Positions 1 to 8,191 of a stretch of DNA of 33,399 nucleotides are shown in pieces. The notes under the pieces were generated by a model. That model had not been told where the DNA came from. It did not search any database and was given only the letters and a program-made list of their open reading frames with translations. The position numbers and the translations under genes are program-made. Position 1 is the first letter of the stretch, and every line of letters begins with the position of its first letter. The DNA comes from Porphyromonas sp. (GTDB taxonomy: Bacteria > Bacteroidota > Bacteroidia > Bacteroidales > Porphyromonadaceae): positions 1 to 33,399 of the forward strand of contig JASBZK010000022.1 of NCBI GenBank assembly GCA_029983505.1, given 5' to 3'.

Positions 1-18
1 ATTTATGATAGGATATTC

Positions 19-150
19 AGCCCCTAATGGGGCTGTGGGGGATATATTTGCACCTCATAACCCCATACATCGACGCCTGGTGGCGTCTTCGTGTGGGGCT
101 AATCACATTAGACCGCTGGCGCGGTCTTTCGCCCCTACGGGGCATTCCGT
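19..150. repeat. Structured hairpin repeat, copy A
   Basis: Non-coding stretch built of short hairpins: 19-34 (AGCCCC/GGGGCT, loop TAAT), 72-87 (GACGCC/GGCGTC), 111-126 (GACCGC/GCGGTC) and 131-143 (GCCCC/GGGGC). An outer stem pairs CCCCATAC (61-68) with GTGTGGGG (91-98) around the 72-87 hairpin. The segment 61-150 aligns almost base for base with 31968-32058 in the same orientation, with compensatory stem changes, so it is a repeat family and not random. No open reading frame or transposase is seen. Mobile REP-like element, structured RNA and degraded element are all possible. Confidence 0.7.
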
Positions 151-264
151 TAGTTAGCAGTTAGCACAGTAGTAGAACACCTTTCGGCACATCCTGCGAT
201 GCCCCACTGCTAACTACAAACTGCACAGGCCACGGTCTGGGGCGCCTCACTGCTGAGTGCTAAC
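151..264. repeat. Non-coding inverted repeats before rplQ terminator
   Basis: An 11-bp inverted repeat pairs TAGTTAGCAGT (151-161) with ACTGCTAACTA (206-216), and GTTAGCAC (160-167) matches GTGCTAAC (257-264) inverted. No gene is seen. The repeats lie just beyond the rplQ terminator and next to the hairpin repeat. Their role is unknown. Confidence 0.4.
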
Positions 265-301
265 GAAAAAAGGCATCCGCCACAAGTGAAGTGACGGATG
301 C
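265..301 (-). terminator. Rho-independent terminator after rplQ
   Basis: On the minus strand an 11-bp stem (GCATCCGTCAC / GTGGCGGATGC, 7-nt loop) is followed at once by six Ts (266-271). The only irregular pair is a U-G wobble on the minus strand but a C-A mismatch on the plus strand, which fits termination of the leftward ribosomal transcript just past rplQ. Confidence 0.85.
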
Positions 302-339
302 ATTTGGGAAATTTCTGAATGTATAGTCTAAGTGGACTA

Positions 340-843
340 TTATTCTTCAGTTTTCGGAGCTTCAGTTGCTGCGGGAGCTTCCTCGGACTTAGCTTCGCTC
401 TTCTTCCCGGAGCGGCGCGAGCGACGTGTCTTAGAGGTGGTAGCTGCTTCCTGCTTGGATCGAGGCTTGATTTGCTTACGGTCTTCGTTGAAGTCCACAA
501 ACTCGATCATAGCCATAGCCGCGTCGTCGCCGAGACGGTGTCCGAGCTTAAGGATACGGAGGTATCCGCCGGGACGGTCTGCAATCTTTTCGGCCACAGT
601 GCTAAAGAGTTCCTTGACGGCATATTTATTTCTAAGTTTGCGGAAAACCATACGACGAGAATGCGTCGTGTCTTCTTTGGACTTGGTCACCAGAGGCTCA
701 AGGTACACACGGAGTGCTTTAGCTTTGGGCAAAGTAGTCGTGATCCTCTTGTGCTCGATGAGCGAGTTTGCCATGTTGGAAAGCATAGCCTTACGGTGAC
801 TCGAGGTGCGTTCGAGGTGACTAAACTTCTTATTGTGTCTCAT
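340..843 (-). CDS. rplQ: 50S ribosomal protein L17
   Basis: L17 of the large ribosomal subunit, 167 residues. The N-terminal 125 or so residues are the conserved L17 fold (MRHNKKFSHLERTSSHRKAM opening, RPGGYLRILKLGHRLGDDA segment). The last 40 or so residues are a lysine-, alanine- and glutamate-rich tail of low complexity, a common addition in Bacteroidetes L17. It is the last gene of the alpha operon, 32 bp after rpoA, and is followed by a strong terminator. Identification is firm; the tail is probably disordered and at the ribosome surface (inference). Confidence 0.98.
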   Translation of the reverse strand: MRHNKKFSHLERTSSHRKAMLSNMANSLIEHKRITTTLPKAKALRVYLEPLVTKSKEDTTHSRRMVFRKLRNKYAVKELFSTVAEKIADRPGGYLRILKLGHRLGDDAAMAMIEFVDFNEDRKQIKPRSKQEAATTSKTRRSRRSGKKSEAKSEEAPAATEAPKTEE

Positions 844-875
844 TATGGTGTCAGTATCTTATCTTGGGAGGAAAA

Positions 876-1877
876 TCAATCGTTGTCAAGCTTGTATTTG
901 CTCACGTCCATACCAAAAGTAAGTCCGAGTCTGTCGAGAAGTTCTTCGATTTCCGTAAGCGACTTCCGACCAAAGTTGCGGAACTTGAGAAGGTCGCTCT
1001 TATTGTACTTCACGAGATCTGCGACAGTGTGTACATCAGCCGAACTTAGGCAATTCTGAGCGCGAACAGAGAGGTCTACTTCGTCAAGTTTGGTCTTCAG
1101 AAGTTGGCGGATGCGAAGCGTATCTTTGTCCAGGGTCTCATCCTCTGCTTCCACTTCCTGCACATCCATCTCGATGGTATCATCATTGAAGAGCTGGAAA
1201 TGCTGAATAAGGATGGCAGCAGCCTCTTTGAGTGCCGTCACCGGAGACATAGAGCCGTCGGTGTCAATCTCGAGGAGGAGCTTGTCGTAGTCGGTCTTCT
1301 GTCCTACACGGGTATTCTCTACGTTAATTTTAACGTTGGTGATAGGCGTGTAGATAGCGTCTATGGCTATCTGCATGGGATCGGCAAACGTCTCGGCAAT
1401 CTCTTCCGCGGGAATCCATCCGCGTCCTTTGTCAATCGTAATCTGAAGATTAAAGGAAGCGGACTTATCCAAATGGCAGATCACAAGCTCTTTATTGAGG
1501 ACAGAGAAAGAGGCGGAGTTCTTGGTGAGGTCTCCTGCAAGGAGCTCGCCACCGTTCTTTCCGCTTACGGAAAGGGTAACCGTCTCCTCGTCCGTCGCAT
1601 CATTGACGTGCTTGAGGCGAACCTTTTTGAGGTTAAGGATAATATTCGTCACATCCTCCAAAACGCCGGGAATAGAGGCAAACTCGTGCTGCACTCCGTC
1701 GATCTTAATCGAGTTAATCGCATATCCCTCCGGTGAGGAGAGAAGGATGCGGCGAAGTGCGTTGCCGATGGTCATACCATAGCCCGGCTCAAGGGGTTTG
1801 AACTCGAACTTGCCGTGCGTAGGCGTACTCTCAAGCATGCTGACGCTGTCAGGTTTTTGGAATGCTAATAATGCCAT
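876..1877 (-). CDS. rpoA: DNA-directed RNA polymerase subunit alpha
   Basis: Alpha subunit, 333 residues, usual for the phylum. The N-terminal domain (about 1-235) dimerises and seeds polymerase assembly; it contains the GYGMTIGNALRRILLSS segment near residue 33. An acidic linker (around VEAEDETLDKD) leads to the C-terminal helix-hairpin-helix domain (about 255-325, LKFRNFGRKSLTEIEELLDR), which contacts promoter DNA and activators. It lies between rpsD and rplQ, as in most bacteria, and is co-transcribed with them. Nothing is unusual in the reading frame. Confidence 0.99.
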   Translation of the reverse strand: MALLAFQKPDSVSMLESTPTHGKFEFKPLEPGYGMTIGNALRRILLSSPEGYAINSIKIDGVQHEFASIPGVLEDVTNIILNLKKVRLKHVNDATDEETVTLSVSGKNGGELLAGDLTKNSASFSVLNKELVICHLDKSASFNLQITIDKGRGWIPAEEIAETFADPMQIAIDAIYTPITNVKINVENTRVGQKTDYDKLLLEIDTDGSMSPVTALKEAAAILIQHFQLFNDDTIEMDVQEVEAEDETLDKDTLRIRQLLKTKLDEVDLSVRAQNCLSSADVHTVADLVKYNKSDLLKFRNFGRKSLTEIEELLDRLGLTFGMDVSKYKLDND

Positions 1878-1981
1878 ATCTATATGAGGCGAAGGATGGA
1901 ATGAATGTTTTTCCGGAGTAAACTTCTAAAACAAAGAGACGAAAACACGTCCCTTGGGCGTGACAGACGATAAATTCTGTA

Positions 1982-2581
1982 TTACTTGGAATAGAGCTCG
2001 ACAATAGACTGTTCGGAGATATTCTCGGGGATGTCGGCACGCTCGGGGATGTGCAGAAAAGTGCCGCTCATCGAAGCCAGATCCCAAGAGAGCCAAGGGA
2101 ACTGGTTGTGAGACTGAGACTGCACAGCTGCTGCAACGACCTCAATGTTCTTGGAGCGTTCGCGGATGCCGATCGTCTGACCGGGCTGAACGGAGTAAGA
2201 GGGGATGTTGAGCACCTTGCCGTCCACTACAATGTGACGGTGATTGACGAGCTGACGAGCGGCGGCTCTCGTGGGAGCCAACCCAAGACGATACACTACG
2301 TTATCAAGACGCTGTTCGAGGAGCTGGAGGAGGATCTCGCCTCTGACCCCTTTCATACGGGATGCCTTGTCGTAAAGGTTACGGAACTGACGTTCGAGGA
2401 CGCCGTAAGTGTATTTTGCTTTCTGTTTTTCGCGCAGCTGAATACCGTATTCGCTGGTCTTTCTACGGCGAGAGTTGCCGTGCTGACCGGGAGGGTAATT
2501 CTTTTTGGATTTGACGTTGCCAAAGACTGATTCGCCAAACTTGCGATTAATCCTGGCTTTCGGGCCTGTATATCTTGCCAT
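1982..2581 (-). CDS. rpsD: 30S ribosomal protein S4
   Basis: S4, 199 residues, a primary 16S rRNA binder and a repressor of its own operon in several bacteria. The start MARYTGPKARINRKFGE is standard. The N-terminal zinc-binding cysteines of some S4 proteins are absent, so this is the zinc-free form. The S4 RNA-binding domain (about 90-155, EQRLDNVVYRLGLAPTRAAA) is intact. It is preceded by a 270-bp gap holding a hairpin, a possible site for autoregulation (inference), and followed by rpoA after 104 bp. Confidence 0.98.
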   Translation of the reverse strand: MARYTGPKARINRKFGESVFGNVKSKKNYPPGQHGNSRRRKTSEYGIQLREKQKAKYTYGVLERQFRNLYDKASRMKGVRGEILLQLLEQRLDNVVYRLGLAPTRAAARQLVNHRHIVVDGKVLNIPSYSVQPGQTIGIRERSKNIEVVAAAVQSQSHNQFPWLSWDLASMSGTFLHIPERADIPENISEQSIVELYSK

Positions 2582-2851
2582 TTTCGATTTGGGAAAGTAA
2601 AAGAGTGATTACTTTGCTTTACTTGTCTTTTCTGGTCTCATAACCATGAAGGTACGTATGCACAGCCGCGTCGGCTCTGAGAGTGTGTGGTGTCATATGG
2701 AGAAGTCCTAATGTGTGTGCTCACATAAGAGCGCCTTTCTTCCTCAAGACGTAAATCTTGCTTTACCAACAAGAGAGCCAATTTCATTTTTACACACGCC
2801 CCTCATTCCATAGAGAGACACTTTTCTCTGCGGATGAGAGAATCCGCGACC
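2582..2851 (-). other. rpsK-rpsD spacer with hairpin
   Basis: A 270-bp non-coding gap inside the operon. Directly after the rpsK stop the transcript can form GCGGAT/ATCCGC (2830-2847, 6-nt loop). It is not followed by a U tract, so it looks more like a processing or regulatory stem than a terminator. No TAnnTTTG promoter is seen on the minus strand. An S4-binding leader is possible but not shown. Confidence 0.35.
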
Positions 2852-3238
2852 TTACGGCTTGCGACGCTTCGGAGGGCGACAACCGTTGTGGGGAAGGGGA
2901 GTAACGTCGACGATCTCCATCACTTCGATGCCGGCGCCGTGGATCGTGCGGATGGCACTCTCTCTACCGTTACCGGGGCCTTTTACGTAGACGGTCACTT
3001 TCCTCAAACCTGCATCATACGCAACCTTGGCGCAATCTTCGGCAGCCATCTGAGCGGCGTAAGGGGTGTTCTTTTTGGAAGAACGGAAGCCCATCTTACC
3101 GGCACTCGATTGGGAGATAGCCTGACCTTGATTATTCGTCAAAGTGATGATGATGTTATTGAAAGACGAGGAAATATGAGCCTGGCCGATAGCATCGACT
3201 TGGACGTTTCTCTTCTTCGCAGTAGTTTTTTTTGCCAT
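2852..3238 (-). CDS. rpsK: 30S ribosomal protein S11
   Basis: S11, 128 residues, part of the small-subunit platform near the Shine-Dalgarno/anti-Shine-Dalgarno helix. The core SSFNNIIITLTNNQGQAI near residue 24, GPGNGRESAIRTI and the C-terminal basic end NGCRPPKRRKP are all canonical. It lies 25 bp after rpsM and before the spacer to rpsD, as in other alpha operons. The start MAKKTTAKKRNVQ is the only plausible one. Confidence 0.98.
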   Translation of the reverse strand: MAKKTTAKKRNVQVDAIGQAHISSSFNNIIITLTNNQGQAISQSSAGKMGFRSSKKNTPYAAQMAAEDCAKVAYDAGLRKVTVYVKGPGNGRESAIRTIHGAGIEVMEIVDVTPLPHNGCRPPKRRKP

Positions 3239-3263
3239 ACTTGAATTGGATCAGTTACTACGA

Positions 3264-3644
3264 TTACTTAGTTGCCTTCTTCTTATTAGCAACCGTCTTA
3301 CGACGACCCTTACGGGTGCGGGAGTTGTTTTTGGTCTTTTGACCCCTGAGCGGAAGACCAAGACGGTGACGGATGCCTCTGTAGCAACCGATGTCCATCA
3401 GACGTTTGATATTGAGCTGCACTTCACTTCTGAGGTCACCCTCTACCTTGTACTCGGAAGAGATGATCTCACGGATGGCTGCGGCCTGATCGTCGGTCCA
3501 ATCTTTCACCTTGGTCTCATGAGGGATGCCTGCCTTGTCAAGAATGGTGCGGGCTGCGCTGCGACCGATTCCATAGATGGAGGTCAGAGCGATGGCGCCG
3601 TGTTTTTCCTGAGGCAAGTCAACACCTACAATTCTTATTGCCAT
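3264..3644 (-). CDS. rpsM: 30S ribosomal protein S13
   Basis: S13, 126 residues, in the head of the 30S subunit where it bridges to 50S and contacts P-site tRNA. The start MAIRIVGVDLPQEKHG, the helix-hairpin-helix ISIYGIG-type segment (SIYGIGRSAARTIL) and the basic C-terminal tail GLPLRGQKTKNNSRTRKGRR are all present. It follows rpmJ by 79 bp and precedes rpsK. No anomalies. Confidence 0.98.
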   Translation of the reverse strand: MAIRIVGVDLPQEKHGAIALTSIYGIGRSAARTILDKAGIPHETKVKDWTDDQAAAIREIISSEYKVEGDLRSEVQLNIKRLMDIGCYRGIRHRLGLPLRGQKTKNNSRTRKGRRKTVANKKKATK

Positions 3645-3723
3645 ACAGTGTTTATTGGTGGAGTTGTTTAGAAATGATACAAAGCGGTCGGAAGCTGTGA
3701 CTGTGTCTCACGGCATAGTCCGA

Positions 3724-3840
3724 TTACTTCTGACGAGCCTTGAACTTGGGATTTTTCTTGTTAATGATGTACAGACGTCCTTTGCGGCGGACAATCTTGT
3801 CATCAGCGGAACGCTTTTTGAGCGATGTTCTAACCTTCAT
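3724..3840 (-). CDS. rpmJ: 50S ribosomal protein L36
   Basis: A 38-residue gene read directly from the sequence, starting MKVRTSLKKRSADDKIVRRK and ending NPKFKARQK, between infA and rpsM. This is L36, the smallest large-subunit protein. It lacks the CxxC...H zinc ligands of the classic form, so it is the zinc-free type, as is common in Bacteroidetes. Being so short it is easily missed by length cut-offs. Position in the operon and basic composition make the call secure. Confidence 0.95.
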   Translation of the reverse strand: MKVRTSLKKRSADDKIVRRKGRLYIINKKNPKFKARQK

Positions 3841-3934
3841 AACGTTTATGAGATGTATCTGTAACTCTTTAATTCTCTAATTCGTGTCGAAGCAGTTGTA
3901 CGCCTCGTCAGAGAGTGGCAGCAGCCTGTGGTGA

Positions 3935-4153
3935 TTATTTGTAGCGGAACGAGATTCTGCCCTTGGTCAAGTCGTACGGAGACATCTCCACCTTTACCCT
4001 GTCGCCGGGGAGGATACGGATATAGTGCATCCTCATCTTACCCGAGATGTGGGCGGTGATCTGGTGTCCGTTGTCGAGCTCGACTTTGAACATCGCGTTG
4101 GATAACGCTTCCAATATCGTGCCGTCTACTTCAATAGCTGCTTGTTTTGCCAT
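3935..4153 (-). CDS. infA: Translation initiation factor IF-1
   Basis: IF-1, 72 residues, an OB-fold protein that occupies the ribosomal A site during initiation. The chosen start is MAKQAAIEVDGTILEAL; an upstream in-frame start would add eight residues not found in the family. The motif GHQITAHISGKMRMHYIRIL and the end DLTKGRISFRYK are canonical. It lies 47 bp after map and 94 bp before rpmJ. Confidence 0.97.
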   Translation of the reverse strand: MAKQAAIEVDGTILEALSNAMFKVELDNGHQITAHISGKMRMHYIRILPGDRVKVEMSPYDLTKGRISFRYK

Positions 4154-4200
4154 ATAATGCGTTTTTGGTGCGGACAAAAAGTCCCTTTGTCTTTGTTTAA

Positions 4201-5004
4201 TCAGAAGGTTTCTCTACCCAAGACCTCGTAGACGAAATCGAAGTTACTCATTATCTTGGCTTCTCCGTCTACGACGGCGATGCAGTGCTCAAAGTGAGCA
4301 GAGGGTTTGCCGTCTTTCGTCTTGACCCCCCAGCCGTCGTTCATCATTCGGATGTTCTTGGAGCCGAGGTTAATCATCGGTTCGATGCAGATGCAAAGAC
4401 CTTCTTCAATCATGGGTCCGGTACCCTTTCGTCCGTAATTCGGCACCATAGGATCTTCGTGCATCTCATGACCGATGCCGTGTCCTACAAATTCCCGCAC
4501 TACGGAAAAGCCCCTGTGCTCGCAATAGGACTGAACCGCATAACCGATGTCACCGATCCTTCGCCCGACCCTCACGGTCTCGATCCCGAGCATAAGCGAC
4601 TCTTTGGTGGTGTTCAGAAGCTTCCTTACCTCATCACTTACTTCTCCGACAGGGAACGTAAAAGCTGAGTCACCGGTGAAGCCGTCCAGAAAAGTACCGC
4701 AGTCCACACTGATGATGTCACCTTCTCTCAAGATGTCCTTTTCACTCGGGATGCCATGCACAATCATATCGTTAACCGACGTGCAAATGGATCCTGGGAA
4801 GCCGTCGTAGCCCAAGAAGGCAGGCCGGGCACCGTGATCAAGGATGAAATCGTGCGCAATGGTGTCAAGCTCTTTGGTCGACACTCCGGGTCTGATCGCT
4901 TTCCCTACTTCAGCCAGCGTACGACCCACAAGTTGATTTGCCTTGTACAGCAAATCAATCTCGTCTCTCGTCTTGAGCTTGATGTTGGTGCGTCTCTGAA
5001 CCAT
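4201..5004 (-). CDS. map: Methionine aminopeptidase, type I
   Basis: Removes the initiator methionine from new proteins in the cytosol; 267 residues from the ATG start MVQRRTNIKLKTRDEIDLL. A TTG ten codons upstream would overlap secY and is less likely. The five metal ligands expected from the family are visible: Asp101 (VDCG), Asp112 (FTGDSAFTF), His175 (GHGIG), Glu208 (CIEPM) and Glu239 (HFEH), each four higher than the E. coli numbering. It sits 26 bp after secY and before infA, the usual Bacteroidales order. Confidence 0.97.
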   Translation of the reverse strand: MVQRRTNIKLKTRDEIDLLYKANQLVGRTLAEVGKAIRPGVSTKELDTIAHDFILDHGARPAFLGYDGFPGSICTSVNDMIVHGIPSEKDILREGDIISVDCGTFLDGFTGDSAFTFPVGEVSDEVRKLLNTTKESLMLGIETVRVGRRIGDIGYAVQSYCEHRGFSVVREFVGHGIGHEMHEDPMVPNYGRKGTGPMIEEGLCICIEPMINLGSKNIRMMNDGWGVKTKDGKPSAHFEHCIAVVDGEAKIMSNFDFVYEVLGRETF

Positions 5005-5030
5005 AATGTCTACTTCCCAAAAAGCCGAAA

Positions 5031-6359
5031 TCAATACATATAGCCTTGACGGCCCTTGATGTGACCGGTCTCGAGCAGACCGTCATAGTGGTGCTGGAGC
5101 AAGTGGCTCTCGATTTGCTGAAGCGTATCGAGGACGACGCCCACGAGGATGATCAGAGAAGTACCTCCGAAGAACTGCGAGAACTCCTGAGAAACTCCGA
5201 AGTACTGGGCAAATGCCGGCATAATGGCCACGAGAGCTAAAAAGATGGCACCGGGGAGGGTAATTTTGCTCATCACATCGTCCAGATAATCCTTCGTGGC
5301 ACGACCCGGCTTAACGCCGGGGATAAAACCATTGCTGTTCTTCAACTCATCCGACATTTGACCGGGGTTAATCGTCACCGCGGTGTACATGTAGGTAAAA
5401 AGAATAATCAGGACAGCAAAGATAAAATTGTACCAGAAGCCGCGACCGGAGAGGAACGTCTGCCAAAATGGAGAAGTCGTCTCGGCGTTGAAGCCTATGA
5501 AGGTAAGCGGGATGAACATCAGTGCCTGAGCAAAGATGATCGGCATCACGTTAGCCGCGTTGATCTTCAAGGGGATGTACTGGCGAGCACCACCGAACTG
5601 GCGGTTACCGACCGTACGCTTGGCGTACTGCACCGGCACTCTTCTTGTGCCTTGGACGAGCAGTATCGCGCCTGCCATCACGAGCAACAGGAGGATAATC
5701 TCGAGGATGATCACAAAGAGACCGCCCGGCAGTTGGAAGCGCAGAGCGACTTCCGCCACAAACGCTTGCGGGAGTCGGGCGAGGATGCCGACGAGAATTA
5801 TGAAAGACACACCGTTTCCGATACCCTTGTCCGTTATCCGCTCACCCATCCAGAGCGTCAGCATAGAGCCTGCGGCCATAAAGATGGTGGACGTGAAAGC
5901 GAACCAGAATCCCTCAGGCAAAGTAGCGCCCACCGCCATAAGCTGAGTGCGCAGATTGACGAGGTAAAGGGGACCCTGTACCAAGAGAATGAGTATAGTC
6001 AGATAACGCGTCCATTGGTTGATTTTACGTCTGCCGCTCTCTCCTTCTCGTTGCATCTTCTGGATGCTGGGCACCACGATTGCGGCGAGCTGCATCACGA
6101 TAGAGGCGGAGATGTAAGGCATAATACCCAGAGCAAAGACGGATGCGTTGGAGAAAGCACCCCCCGAAAACATATCAAGGAGAGCCATCAGACCGCCGCG
6201 CGTCTGTGTCTTTAATGCCACCAAAGAGGCCGGGTCAATCCCGGGAAGTACGATTGTCGTCCCAAGACGGTAGAGAACGATGAACCACAGCGTCGTCGTG
6301 ATGCGATTGCGGAGGTCTTCGATCTTCCAGATGTTTTGGAGCGTCTGAATAAACTTCAT
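5031..6359 (-). CDS. secY: Protein translocase subunit SecY
   Basis: Channel-forming subunit of the SecYEG translocon in the inner membrane, 442 residues. It has about ten hydrophobic spans; family landmarks include the plug and TM2 region (GGAFSNASVFALGIMPYISA), the basic loop IQKMQREGESGRRKINQWTR, and RTVGNRQFGGARQYIPLKIN. It follows rplO by 45 bp in the spc operon. Its partner secE is in the tuf-rpoC unit of the same window. No frameshift or truncation is seen. Confidence 0.98.
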   Translation of the reverse strand: MKFIQTLQNIWKIEDLRNRITTTLWFIVLYRLGTTIVLPGIDPASLVALKTQTRGGLMALLDMFSGGAFSNASVFALGIMPYISASIVMQLAAIVVPSIQKMQREGESGRRKINQWTRYLTILILLVQGPLYLVNLRTQLMAVGATLPEGFWFAFTSTIFMAAGSMLTLWMGERITDKGIGNGVSFIILVGILARLPQAFVAEVALRFQLPGGLFVIILEIILLLLVMAGAILLVQGTRRVPVQYAKRTVGNRQFGGARQYIPLKINAANVMPIIFAQALMFIPLTFIGFNAETTSPFWQTFLSGRGFWYNFIFAVLIILFTYMYTAVTINPGQMSDELKNSNGFIPGVKPGRATKDYLDDVMSKITLPGAIFLALVAIMPAFAQYFGVSQEFSQFFGGTSLIILVGVVLDTLQQIESHLLQHHYDGLLETGHIKGRQGYMY

Positions 6360-6404
6360 GAGTTTGTACGGTGTATCTCGTTACTTAAAGCAAAGTGTAC
6401 TCTT

Positions 6405-6866
6405 TTATTTGGTCTCAATCACCACTGCAGAACCGCCTGCTTTTTCGATCGCTTCCTTGGCAGAAGCTGAAAAAGAGTGTGCGTGCACTGTGAGCTTGGC
6501 ATCGAAGGCGTCAAGACCGTTGCCGAGAACCTTAATAAGGTCATCCTTGTGGTAACGACCGGACTTCACGAGGTCTTCAAATGAAACCTCTTGGAGACCT
6601 GCTTCCTTGGCAAACTCTGCCAGAGCGACCAGATTAAGGGGCTTGTATTCCACACGGTTGGGATTGCGGAAACCAAACTTGGGGAGACGGCGTTGGAGCG
6701 GCATCTGACCGCCTTCAAAACCGAACTTCTTGTGGTAACCCGAGCGGCTCTTAGCCCCTTTGTGACCACGAGTGGAAGTACCGCCCATGCCGCTACCCGG
6801 ACCGCGACCAATGCGTCTGCGAGAGTGGGTAGAGCCCTCTGCCGGTTTAAGGTTGGATAAGTTCAT
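6405..6866 (-). CDS. rplO: 50S ribosomal protein L15
   Basis: L15, 153 residues, a late-assembly large-subunit protein. The glycine- and arginine-rich N-terminal extension (RRRIGRGPGSGMGGTSTRGH) threads into the 23S rRNA core; the C-terminal globular part (about 75-153) is normal. Gene order rpmD-rplO-secY is standard. The start MNLSNLKPAEGSTHSRRRIG matches the family. Confidence 0.98.
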   Translation of the reverse strand: MNLSNLKPAEGSTHSRRRIGRGPGSGMGGTSTRGHKGAKSRSGYHKKFGFEGGQMPLQRRLPKFGFRNPNRVEYKPLNLVALAEFAKEAGLQEVSFEDLVKSGRYHKDDLIKVLGNGLDAFDAKLTVHAHSFSASAKEAIEKAGGSAVVIETK

Positions 6867-6994
6867 GATAAAAATCGTCGTTATCTCTAAATACCGTCTT
6901 CACTTGGCGCATCAGCTCCAATAGAGAGACGATAAGCGTTTACTTTATAAAACAGTTACGTAACAGAGAAATAATGGATCTTGTCACCCGGAGG

Positions 6995-7174
6995 TCAGTC
7001 AACGACTTCCTGGATGAGGTGACGCACCTTGTGGATATTACCCATCACAGCAGGTGTGCGGGGCAGTTCTTTTACTCTGTTCAACTTGGTAAGTCCGAGG
7101 ACATTGAGCGCGGCCTTCTGATCTTTCGGGCAGCGGATGCGGCTTCGAACCTGCTTAATCTTTATAGTTTCCAT
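6995..7174 (-). CDS. rpmD: 50S ribosomal protein L30
   Basis: L30, 59 residues from METIKIKQVRSRIRCPKDQK. A longer in-frame start 15 codons upstream adds residues not seen in L30 and would crowd rpsE, so the shorter start is preferred. The fold signature (VRSRIRCPKDQKAALNVLGL, then KVRHLIQEV) is complete. It lies between rpsE and rplO in the spc operon, with a 128-bp gap to rplO. Confidence 0.95.
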   Translation of the reverse strand: METIKIKQVRSRIRCPKDQKAALNVLGLTKLNRVKELPRTPAVMGNIHKVRHLIQEVVD

Positions 7175-7242
7175 GTGTATCTGTCTGAATACGGAATCAA
7201 TTTTATCCTTGATAGACAAAGTATTTCTCCTTAGGCTCTGAA

Positions 7243-7749
7243 TCAGCCTTTGAATACTTTCTCTACGGAGATGCCTCTCGCTCTTGCCACATCAAGCGGG
7301 CTTCTCAGCTGAGAGAGCGCGATGATGGTTGCTTTGACGAGGTTGTGGGGGTTGGAGGAGCCTTGGCTCTTAGCCAGACAGTCGGTGATACCGACGCTTT
7401 CGAGTACGGAGCGCATAGCACCGCCCGCCACTACTCCGGTACCTTCGGATGCGGGACGGAGGATGACCTTCGCGCCGTCGTATGTACCGTATACTTCGTG
7501 GGGAATCGTGCCTTTGTAGACAGGGACTTGGATCAAGTTTTTCTTCGCGGACTCGGAACCCTTGCCGATAGCGGTTGTCACTTCGGCAGCCTTACCGAGA
7601 CCGTAGCCGATGATGCCGTTATTGTCACCCACGACCACCATAGCGGCGAGGGTAAACGTACGACCACCCTTGGTCACCTTTGTCACTCTGTTTACTGCCA
7701 CGAGCTTTTCCTTGAGGTCAAGACCGTTGATGGAGGTTACTCTCTTCAT
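7243..7749 (-). CDS. rpsE: 30S ribosomal protein S5
   Basis: S5, 168 residues, in the 30S body near the mRNA entry site, where it affects decoding fidelity. The double-stranded RNA-binding-like N domain (about 10-75, LVAVNRVTKVTKGGRTFTLA) and the C domain (GTGVVAGGAMRSVLESVGI, SSNPHNLVKATIIAL) are intact. Positions near KVTKGGRTF, where spectinomycin-resistance changes occur in other species, look ordinary. It is 60 bp after rplR and 68 bp before rpmD. Confidence 0.98.
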   Translation of the reverse strand: MKRVTSINGLDLKEKLVAVNRVTKVTKGGRTFTLAAMVVVGDNNGIIGYGLGKAAEVTTAIGKGSESAKKNLIQVPVYKGTIPHEVYGTYDGAKVILRPASEGTGVVAGGAMRSVLESVGITDCLAKSQGSSNPHNLVKATIIALSQLRSPLDVARARGISVEKVFKG

Positions 7750-7809
7750 ATTCTTTAGTTCCTTCTCTTTCTTAGTCGATTGTGTAAAAAACTGTAGGAG
7801 TACCCTTCA

Positions 7810-8154
7810 TCAGAATTGCAGGCCGCCTTTGCGGGCTGCATCGGCAAGCTCTTTCACCCTGCCGTGATAGAGGTAACCGTTGCGGTCAAATACTACGGTT
7901 GTAATGCCGGCCGCCTGAGCCTTCTTCGCGATATCTTCGCCGACCATGGCAGCGATTTCGCTTTTGGGCTTGCTTTCGGTGATCTTCAGAGAGTCGCTTG
8001 CAGCAAGTGTCTTGCCTTCGATATCGTCGATGAGCTGTGCGTAAATCTGCTTATTGGAGCGGAATACTGTGAGACGGGGACGCGCGGCGGTACCGCTGAT
8101 CTTACCGCGGACGCGCATCTTTATTTTGAGTCTTCTTTCTCTTTTGGTTTGCAT
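7810..8154 (-). CDS. rplR: 50S ribosomal protein L18
   Basis: L18, 114 residues from MQTKRERRLKIKMRVRGKIS, binds 5S rRNA in the central protuberance. A start three codons upstream (MFVMQ...) is possible but not typical. The core SGTAARPRLTVFRSNKQIYA and the end TTVVFDRNGYLYHGRVKEL are canonical. Neighbours rplF and rpsE lie 37 and 60 bp away. Confidence 0.97.
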   Translation of the reverse strand: MQTKRERRLKIKMRVRGKISGTAARPRLTVFRSNKQIYAQLIDDIEGKTLAASDSLKITESKPKSEIAAMVGEDIAKKAQAAGITTVVFDRNGYLYHGRVKELADAARKGGLQF

Positions 8155-8191
8155 AACGAACAAAAATCTTCTTAAACGTTAATGTGACGCA

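Noticed and set aside
5005..5034. TTG start for map ten codons upstream
   Set aside because: It would overlap the secY stop and add residues not needed for the family; the ATG at 5004 gives metal ligands at normal positions.
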